Below, piece after piece: positions 22,151-30,767 of a stretch of DNA of 30,767 nt (position 1 is its first letter; the number at the start of each line of letters is the position of its first letter). The DNA is from Apostichopus californicus (Eukaryota; Echinodermata; Holothuroidea; Aspidochirotida; Stichopodidae): contig JAIPMN010012808.1 of NCBI GenBank assembly GCA_020650975.1, positions 1 to 30,767 of the forward strand. Direction: 5' to 3'. Made by a program: the position numbers and the translations under genes. A model generated the notes under the pieces. It was not told the DNA's origin and ran no database searches. It saw only the letters and a list, made by a program, of their open reading frames with translations.

Positions 22151-22321
22151 TGATTTGTTTGTTTTTATAATGGAATATAAAATGAGGCTCTCTGTCAAGT
22201 TTCAGATTATAGATTTAGTCAAACCGTAAAAGGGAAAGAAACCATGCTTGCTTGTTCTTATATATATCTTTTATTATATTTATATGCCTTTTTTTTCTTT
22301 TTGCATTGTCTTTTTATTTGT

Positions 22322-22684
22322 GTGGTGGTTGTGTTTTGTAACTCTGTCTTCATATTTGTGTAGTGGTTGTGTTTGGTAACTCTGTCTTCATATTTGTGTG
22401 GTGGTTGTGTTTGGTAACTCTGTCTTCATATTTGTCAGGTGGTTGTGTTGTAACTCTGTCTTTATATTTGTGGTGGTTGCGTTTTGTAACTTTGTCTTTA
22501 TATTTGTGTTGTGATTGTGTTTTGTAACTCTGTCTTTATATATGTGTGTTGGATGTGTTTTGTAATTCTGTCTTTATATGTGTTTGGTGGTTGTGTTTTG
22601 TAACTCTGTCTTTATATGTGTTTGGTGGTTGTGTTTTGTAACTCTGTCTTTATATTTGTGTGGTGGTTGTGTTTTGTTAACTCT
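22322..22684. repeat. 38-bp GT-rich minisatellite, about 10 copies, downstream of XPNPEP1
   Basis: The unit contains GTGGTGGTTGTGTTTTGTAA and then CTCTGTCTTTATATTTGT. Copies vary at a few positions and in length. It lies about 190 bp after the polyadenylation signal. Confidence 0.9.
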
Positions 22685-22830
22685 ACATCTTGTTTATGGA
22701 TGGAGGAGAATTATTTGCTGTCAGCTTTTTTAACTAAAAAATCTTTATTATGCATAAATATTTAAACAGTAAAGAAATACCCACCTTCAAAAGTTTTTGG
22801 AACTGTAGATTATAGCCCTGGTATTCAAAG

Positions 22831-22900
22831 TTGGGCTGTGACCCTTTTCAGGGTTCAAGTTGGGCTGTGACCCTTTTCAGGGTTCACCCCCCCCCCCCCC
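22831..22900. repeat. 29-bp tandem duplication followed by a C14 run
   Basis: TTGGGCTGTGACCCTTTTCA with its next nine bases occurs at 22831-22859 and again at 22860-22886. Fourteen C residues follow at 22887-22900. Confidence 0.9.
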
Positions 22901-25900
22901 ACAAAGAAAAAGAAGAAAAAGAATGGAGGGTTGCCAAAATAATTCAAAAGAAAAAGGAATTACCAATGTTTGTAAATTGGAAAAATCTTTAGCACAAATT
23001 TAACACCATTTTGCACCTAAGCATCCTTAATCATTTAGAAAATTTCCCAACAGGGAAAAGAATACCTTCTTCCTCATTCTACACATCCTCTCACTGGAGG
23101 GGTGCAAAATTCATCACAGTGAAAATTGGGGGCACCAACTAAAAATTGTTTGAATACTAGGAGCTTATAGAAATGAAAATAGTTGTTTGTGTGGTTGATA
23201 TTGTTATCATTGTTTAGTTTAGTTTGGTGGGTCACTTCATTTTAAATTTAAGTGGAGTCACTACCAGCACGTTTTGTGGCGTTAGTCAAATCTATGACTC
23301 AAGTCACTGTATCATCTCTATGAGGGAAAAATGTAAGAGGACTTTTTCAGATAAGCCACTTCGAGTCTGGCTCCTCATAAAGTGTTGAGTTGTAAATAAA
23401 TATCTTACGGAAATGCGCTGCGGTATAGAAACGATTTTCATGTAAAATTGTCTCATTTACACAAAGATTAACACATATCTTGAAATTAGAGGCCCAGTAC
23501 ATGCATAAAAATAAGTTACAAAGTTTACACTGGTTTTTGCATCCAATATTATTTAGTGATTTTCTTTATAACCAGTCAAGATCTGGTGTGGTCTACGATC
23601 AAATTAGCCCTAAAACTAGCCAGCTAAGATAAACAAAAAAATAAAGACTATTCTTGGTGCTTGAAGAAATAATTGTAATATTTTTGTACCCTATTCTTTG
23701 CAGTTGGCCTTTTTGTGAACTGCTGCTAATTTGCTGCATTCAGTTGAGGATTAGCTGTATTTTGGTGTATAATCAACCATACTCTGGTATTTATCTAGAT
23801 TTATGCAGATAAACAGAGTGCCGCATGGGCTTTTTATAAATTAACAGGAAGTATTTCGACAAAATTTTATCTCTGATTATGATAATATATATCTGCAGTT
23901 GTTCTTTTGCGTGTATTTTTAAATATGCAGTGTTACTATGGAAACTAAGCTGCATGATATCTTAGAAAGCATTCTATGGATAAAACAGGAGGGTTTCTTC
24001 ATTAATTTGATATGTGGTTTAACAAACCTTTTTACTTTCTTGTTTGTTGAACTAAAAGAAAAGAAGTAGTAATAACTGTTTTAATCATGAAAGCTTCCTG
24101 GTTAACCATACATAGTAGAAGGAAAAGAATACAAGAATGCTGGTAATTTATATCATATCTAAGCAGAGTGCTACTGAACCTGTTAAAACGCATAAAATAA
24201 ATAGACATTTCTGGTCAGTCTGACCCGGTCGAAATGCTGTATTTGTTGATAAAAATTCTGAGAGGCACAGAACTTGAAGATGCATATATCGTGTTACTAA
24301 GGATAGGCAGAGCTTGCTGGTGGCTGAGATATCAGCTGATCAGCTTAGCTAGCAGAGTTAATCAAACTTTTTATGAATTGGCAAAGGTACCTTTAGAAGA
24401 CATCCATAAGCTCTCCCACAGTAATCACAGTGTTTTTACATTGACTTTTCTCTCCTCAAAAACATCGAAAGAGCTTTTCCTATGACACATTCCACTCCAA
24501 GATTAATGTATGTCGTCCAGTTACAGAGTTGTTGAATTGACAATTCATAATCATGGACGTTAAATATGAATCTAAGAGACTGACTTCGGTCAGCTTGCGG
24601 CTTTGATAAGCCAATGATGGCTTTTTCGCGAGTTCCTGCTTGCATGAGGATCTAAAATACATACATATATACATACATACATTCATAATTTGGCTATGAA
24701 GGCAGTTATTTGATAATAACAAAGTACCAAGCAGCCATATTTGCATGAAGGGACGACAAAATTGCTTGTCCCTTAAACTGTTTCAGATGAGAAAACAAGT
24801 GGATTTCTTGCCAGAAATGATGGGTTCAGTAGCAGCTGATGTATAAGTTAAATGAATTCTATCCAGTATGTTGTAAGATGTGGATAGCTTTTTATGGCTT
24901 TATATTGCTAATTGGAAGCTAATATTTTAGCTTTATAGCTAATTGGAAAGTTTTTGGGGGTTTTTTGGCAAAGGTTTCTTTCTTTTGCAAAGGAACTAGA
25001 AATATATCACCTCAAGTTTCATTGGTATTCACACAGAAAACATGAATTGGATTTGGATTTTGAAATTGGATTTTGAAAAATTCTTGAAACTACCCCAGAT
25101 GTTGGACACCTTTGGACTCAACAACTTCACCATTGTATTCAAATAAGGAATCTATTGATTTTTTTTAAAAATCTCCATTTTTTTCCGAAATTTCTATGCA
25201 GGTGTAATTTTCTTTTTTCAAGAATCGATGGTTTTAGAAAAGTTGTACCTTTTTATTTATTTATTCCGGTACTCTCTCTCTGTAAAGTATTTGTTTGCAA
25301 CTCGTAACTATATCACAATTCTCATCATCATTCCTAGTGCCAACGATCTCCAGCCATCATAAGGTGAAATTTTTACTTTTGTTTGTTTTATAAACACCTT
25401 GTTACTCTTATTGTAATTATTACAATTTTACTTGTGACATCCAAATTTTATATTCCAACTTTCAGCATCTTTCCCCTTCTTCAGTTTCCATTTCCAGCCA
25501 TTCATCAGTTGATTATCTAATGGTTTTCAAGGTTTTGTTGATATTGTGTTTCATTTACTCAGAATATTACGATGTACTCATTTAAAAAAACTTGTTTTAT
25601 TGTTTGTTTGCTTGGTTTTTGCCAGCATTTTAAGGTCACTTGAGTAACTTGGCATCATAGGAAGAGGGGGCGGGGGGGGGGGGGGGCGGGGGAGATGTGG
25701 GCTGTGTGGAACCTATTCTGATTTTGATTATAATTATTTAAACTTTCTAGGATATTTATATGTGGGGATTATCTGTAAGTGATTTTGAAATTAAACCAAA
25801 TATGGGATTAGATTTTGACAACTTTATGGATGCAATTCAATACTAAAATAATCTCAAATGAAATGTAGCACAATCATTGACTGGATTAGTCAACTTTCAT

Positions 25901-26070
25901 GGTGAATAATGAATTAAAACCAGCAATTGAAGAAAATACCAACATCATACTTAGAACAAATTAATTTATGAAAGATGAGAGGTGATGTGAGATAATAGGA
26001 CCAAATATGCCCCTCGAAAGAGGTGATGTTTACAAATGGCAGAAATAACTGTAAGAATGCAAGAAAATAT
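22901..26070. other. Intergenic, no recognised gene
   Basis: Open frames here (for example 24234-24485 +) have no recognisable domain and no supporting splice context. I see only an (ACAT)n patch near 24655-24685, TTATTTATT tracts near 25255, and a G-run interrupted by C (about 25666-25690). Confidence 0.5.
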
Positions 26071-27306
26071 GAAGATCTGAGAAGCTTCATATCAAGTATG
26101 TGATGAGTTTGGATAAGCTTGATATCAAGTATGTGATGAGTTTGAACATTTGAGAAGCTTGATATCAAGTATGTGATGAGTTTGAAGATTTGAGAAGCTT
26201 GATATCAAGTTTGTGATGAGTTTGAAGAATTGAGAAGCTTGATATCAAGTTTGTGATGAGTTTGAAGAATTGAGAAGCTTGATATCAAGTAGGTGATGAG
26301 TTTGAAGAATTAAGAAGCTTGATATCAAGTTTGTGATGAGTTTGATATCAAGTAGGGTGATGCGCTTGATATCAAGTTGGTGATGAGATGAAGAATTGAG
26401 AATCTTGATATCAAGTATGTGATGAGTTTGAAGAATTGAGAAACTTGGTATCAAGTATGTGATGAGTTTGAAGAATTAAGAAGCTTGATATCAAGTTTGT
26501 GATGAGTTTGAAGAATTGAGAAGCTTGATATCAAGTATGTGATGAGTTTGAAGAACTTGATATCAAGTATGGGATGAGTTTGAAGAATTGAGAACTTGGT
26601 ATCAAGTATGAGAGGAGTTTGAAGAATTGAGAAGCTTGATATCAAGTTTGTGATGAGTTTGAAGAATTGAGAAGCTTGATATCAAGTAGGTGATGAGTTT
26701 GAAGAATTAAGAAGCTTGATATGAAGTTTGTGATGAGTTTGATATCAAGTAGGGCGATGAGCTTGATATCAAGTTGGTGATGAGATGAAGAATTGAGAAT
26801 CTTGATATCAAGTATGTGATGAGTTTGAAGAATTGAGAAACTTGGTATTAAGTATGTGATGAGTTTGAAGAATTAAGAAGCTTGATATCAAGTAGGTGAT
26901 GAGTTTGAAGAACTTGATATCAAGTATGGGATGAGTTTGAAGAATTGAGAACTTGGTATCAAGTATGTGAGGAGTTTGAAGAAGCTTGATATCAAGTAGG
27001 TGATGAGCTTGATATCAAGTAGGTGATGAGTTTGAAGACTTGAGAAACTTGATATCCAGTAGGTGATGAGTTTGAAGAATTGAGAAACTTGATATCCAGT
27101 ATGTGATGAGTTTGAAGAATTGAGAAGCTTTATATGAAGTATGTAATGAGTTTGAAGAATTGTGAAGCTTGATATCAAGTATGTGATGAGTTTGAAGAAC
27201 TTGATATCAAGTATGGGATGAGTTTGAAGAATTGAGAAGCTTTATATGAAGTATGTAATGAGTTTGAAGAATTGTGAAACTTGATATCAAGTAGGTGATG
27301 AGTTTC
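26071..27306. repeat. 1.2-kb array of 40-bp units built on the palindrome CTTGATATCAAG
   Basis: The unit is GAAGCTTGATATCAAGTATG followed by TGATGAGTTTGAAGAATTGA. About two dozen copies of GATATCAAG occur, most inside the perfect 12-bp palindrome. Variants include GGTATCAAG, GATATCCAG and TATATGAAG. Shortened units of about 24-32 bp are interspersed. Open - strand frames here are only a by-product of the repeat. Confidence 0.95.
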
Positions 27307-29773
27307 TTTCCTTGCTATCTCACCTCAACACTGTACAGGAGCATTTTGTATTTAGACTTCAAGAATGCTGAAGAGAGAATAGTTTTATACCATCTGTCAT
27401 TTTTGACTGAAACAGTTTTACTACAAACTTACTACAATAACAATTTATGAGAATCTTCAACTTTTGAGTTAACATATCTAGAAAACTAAAGCAGTAATCA
27501 ATTTATTGAGATGGTGTTTGCTTACTCTAAAACCATAGAAAAGCCATACTCATGCTATGCATTTGCTTTTTTATGTAGTTTATGACAACAAACTGACTTG
27601 CTAATCAAGACTAGAAAATATCTGACATTATTCTTAAATGGAGCTCTTTAACCTGCATTGAAATAACACATGGACTTCTAATCATGGGGCTCATCTCATA
27701 TCTTTGTGTAGAATGTATATCTTTGCCCTCCAATGAAACTATACATCTTGTAAACATTGGTTTTGTCTGTATCTTCCCAGTGTTTACTTTTATTCCTTCA
27801 AAAATGTGAAATGTGTTGTTTTTTTTATTATTTATTATTTTAGATTAGCATGTATGTTTTGAATGGAAATACACATAACTAATTGACAAAAGGATTGAAA
27901 CTGTCATTGAAATGATTCCAACCGCATGCCTCGACGAATGAATGATCTTATTATGTCAGCGTCGTGTAGGGTACTCGGCCAGCAACGAGGCGAATAGCGA
28001 TGTGTTACCCACAATGGCCAGCAGATCCCAACCATCAGCTAAAAACAAATCAACTGATCGAGTTTCATACAAAACGTGAAACAGCAAAACACTAAATGAG
28101 CGTGCAAAAAAAAAATTTGCAGAAAATTGTTAAATTTGCAAAGAACCTATAACAAGTGCGTAACTTCGTCATTTGAGTGTAAAATGTTAAATTGTCTAAT
28201 GCCATCAATTCAATTTGTTTCTGTATTCTGTTGAAATATAAGACTTAGATAGCAATTGACCACTTTATAGAAAACAGCTGACATGGTTATTGAACTTTGT
28301 AGCATTTTCACAGCCCCTTTAACGTTTCCATAGAAACGCGATCGGTATATGCAAGTTACATTGTTTGAATACCATGCTTATACGGAGTTTATATTCAAAC
28401 TACTTGGGACGTAGTGGCAGATTCCAGCTCGACCATATTGTATATATCGCAATGAGAATCCGAAAGACTCATTAGTTGAAAACTGCAAACGGAATGTTGT
28501 TGTGAGATGTAGATAGGAGGAGGTAGTTTCTATATCCGTATTTCAGTTTTATGGTTATCATCGAAGTTTAATACAGAAATTGAGTTCATCGTTCAGCTCT
28601 GTTAGTTTTAAGGTGAAAACAATTAAAGCGTAGCTCTGAACGAAAAACATAAGTCACCACAGACTTGATCCACTGACAACCCCAGTCAACGTATACATTG
28701 AGACATATAACTTGTGAAAAAACTCCATGTGAGTGGAAGATATCGGAATTTTGAGATGAGATACAAATTAGAAACTAATATAATTACAGGTTGCAATTTC
28801 AGGACATAAAGTTGAATTTTCGCGCGAACAGTTGAAATTATGAAAGAGCAGTCGAAACTTCGAGGAAATCATTTTTCTTATAGAAAATTAATTTTCTTTG
28901 TTGCAAAACACTGCACCATTTTCGCGTTAAGCAGCCACAATCATATCCCCAAGTTTTTCCTGGGAGAGGAACTCCATACAGACCTCCCCTATAGCCCTTC
29001 ATTCAGCGGGGCCTTCCATAAAGTTCCACCCATATACCTAAATCAATCATTTTAGAGGTAAGCCCCCATCCCCAACCATCCTGCGTACGCCACTGTTTCC
29101 CTAGCGCTTTCCCATGGCGCTTTTACCGAATAGCTCCAAAATATGTCCCACTGAGCCGCAGAGGTATATTAAGGCTCAGCTTCCACAAGAAAGGACGGGT
29201 AAAAGGCGCGACCTTATTTCAGACAAAGCAACAGTCTGTTAACTACTGTTAAATTAAATATTTTTCAATATAGTGTCTGCAACTTACTCCAAATCATCTA
29301 ACAATTGCCTCCAGTATTTGGAATGAATCTATATGAAGTAACATATATACAAATAAATTGTTCCAGCTTCTTGTGATAGAATAGCAATGAGTTTCCTACC
29401 AGCCACCCCCCGAATTCCTGTAATTACGCTCTTAAATGAGATTCCCCTTACTTTGTTGTTTAACTACTCATCGTGAACCACTTGGCACCCCTCCCACCCC
29501 CTCCCCATTATAAGGGATAGGAACCATACTTAACTGACGAGGATATAATAGTGCGGGATATATATAGATAGGTCGGGTTAGAGCGGCCGTTCCTCTAGAC
29601 ACAGGAATGACAAAGTATGGCTATGTCATGTGTAGTTCTATGGCTATATTTGAGAGTACATAGGCCTCATTTCCTGAGTTTGTATAGTCATAAACATAGA
29701 AAGGAGAAACTAGAGATCATGACATGTAAGTTTAGTATGAGTATACGGTAATGTTTATATTCTTCGATAACGG
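27307..29773. other. Intergenic, no secure gene
   Basis: AT-rich, with weak coding-like pieces on the - strand near 27956-28472 (see findings). One C-run/TACGCCACTG word lies near 29066-29092. No complete gene model could be built. Confidence 0.45.
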
Positions 29774-29884
29774 ACGATACAAATCATTTAGTCACGCTTA
29801 TGATCAATCAAAATGGATGTCTCGTTGGGACGAAACAAATCATTTAGCCCATATTATGATCAATCAAAATTGATGTCTCGTTTC
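29774..29884. repeat. Tandem pair of ~55-bp repeats
   Basis: ACAAATCATTTAG, TATGATCAATCAAAA and GATGTCTCGTT recur in the same order at 55-bp spacing. The copies differ at several positions in the part between the first two words. Confidence 0.85.
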
Positions 29885-30099
29885 ATGATTGTAGGCTACA
29901 TGACTAATATAGACCTATCAGAGGAGACCCTGTCGGCCCCGCCACTGCAGTTTTTCATATCTTTAAGTCATGATAGGCTACATGCGTAGGCTTGTGAATG
30001 AACTGCATATGTTTAGCCGTAATTGCCTGCTTTAGACTAACGTCTTCGAGAGAACACATCAAATGTTACCCTATTGTATAGCTTTTATCATGGCTCGTA

Positions 30100-30260
30100 A
30101 AATCTGCACACCAATCCCCCACCATTCTGCCTACGCAACTGGGTACAGTATTGTTGGTTTTATCACGACTCGCAAATCTGAACGTCCCCCCAACCATCTG
30201 GCTACGCCACTGGCATAGGCGTAGGAGCCTAGTTTGATTTGGGGGGGGGGGGGCTGCAAC
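30100..30260. repeat. C/G-run elements with CTGGCTACGCCACTG words
   Basis: C-runs followed by CCAT, a TACGC word and CACTG/CAACTG occur at about 30114-30140 and 30186-30211, and again near 29066-29092. A G13 run at 30241-30253 follows. The same word is, as I recall, widespread in invertebrate genomes as part of unclassified mobile repeats. The - strand open frame across this part is not a gene. Confidence 0.45.
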
Positions 30261-30458
30261 GACTTGCCCGAAAAATATAAACAAAATTTTTCGCGCGTAC
30301 AACATGCATGTTAATGTGCATATCATAGGCATTCATCGGTTATTACATCACATGCCAATAACAGACAATCATTTTCCGTGTTATTACCCTTCCACATTGG
30401 TTATAATTATTGGGGAAGTCGTTACAACAATAATGATAATAATAATATCACTTTAACC

Positions 30459-30750
30459 ATTGAAAAACACACTGCAAATTATTCTTCTTTCAGTAGGTGC
30501 CCGAATAATTCTAAGCATATTACCCGAATTTTCACCAAAAAATTGAAAAACACATTGCAAATTATTCTTCTTTCAGAAGGTGCCCGAAAAGTTATCAGCA
30601 TATTGCCCGAATTTTCACCAAAAAAATTGAAAAACACATTGCAAATTATTCTTCTTTCAGTAGGTGCCCGAAAAGTTATCAGCATATTGCCCGAATTTTC
30701 ACCAAAAAAATTGAAAAACACATTGCAAATTTTCACCAAAAGTGTTGGTT
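30459..30750. repeat. 84-bp tandem repeat, three copies plus a fused partial copy
   Basis: Units begin ATTGAAAAACACATTGCAAA at 30459, 30542, 30626 and 30710. Spacings are 83, 84 and 84 bp. The last copy is internally deleted, joining GCAAA directly to TTTTCACC. It runs into a G17 run at 30751-30767, which is the window edge. Confidence 0.93.
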
Positions 30751-30767
30751 GGGGGGGGGGGGGGGGG

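Noticed and set aside
24234..24485. An 83-codon + strand frame downstream of XPNPEP1
   Set aside because: The composition is like the surrounding AT-rich DNA, no domain is recognised, and no promoter or splice signals support it.
25914..27178. Several - strand open frames with repeated THHILDIKLLNSS-type peptides
   Set aside because: They are translations of the 40-bp palindromic array. The 40-bp period is not a multiple of three, so the frames break often.
26071..27306. A CRISPR array
   Set aside because: The 40-bp units are contiguous with no unique spacers, in an intron-rich animal-type genome. It is a minisatellite.
30066..30332. Open frame of 88 codons on the - strand
   Set aside because: It runs through the C/G-run elements and a homopolymer, giving a proline run and no domain; this is repeat DNA.

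Overview
The window looks like nuclear DNA of an animal, probably a marine deuterostome such as an echinoderm. It is AT-rich, with short exons, long GT-AG introns, many minisatellites, short retroelement pieces and scattered TAGGCCTA-type words. The taxon is inferred from style and from the protein, because no species marker is present.

One gene dominates. Twenty exons on the + strand between 671 and 21739 join without a frame break into a 616-residue cytosolic Xaa-Pro aminopeptidase 1 (XPNPEP1, also called APP1, peptidase family M24B). Every junction is GT-AG and every phase matches. The M24 metal ligands (D410, D421, H484, E519, E533) and the catalytic His (H390) are all present. A polyadenylation signal at 22126 closes the transcript.

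Upstream, on the - strand, a short first exon (391 down to 333) encodes the start of a kinesin motor (ESHIQVVLRCR, then a splice donor). It is most like the kinesin-5/Eg5 type and runs off the left edge. The two start codons lie about 280 bp apart, head to head. Between them is a compact promoter with a CCAAT box inside a near-perfect 15-bp inverted repeat, plus a GC box.

The introns hold most of the unusual DNA. The last part of exon 14, which encodes the catalytic DSGAQF motif, has been amplified together with its splice donor into five extra copies in intron 14. Intron 9 has a nested foldback and a 34-bp minisatellite. Intron 2 has an L2-like retroelement tail between two 48-bp direct repeats. 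Introns 7 and 12 carry tRNA-derived SINE-like pieces.

From 22.3 kb to the right edge I see no secure gene. This part contains a GT-rich 38-bp array, a 1.2-kb array of 40-bp units built on the palindrome CTTGATATCAAG, dispersed C/G-run elements, and an 84-bp tandem repeat ending in a G-run at the window edge. Weak coding-like pieces on the - strand near 28 kb are noted but not called as a gene.
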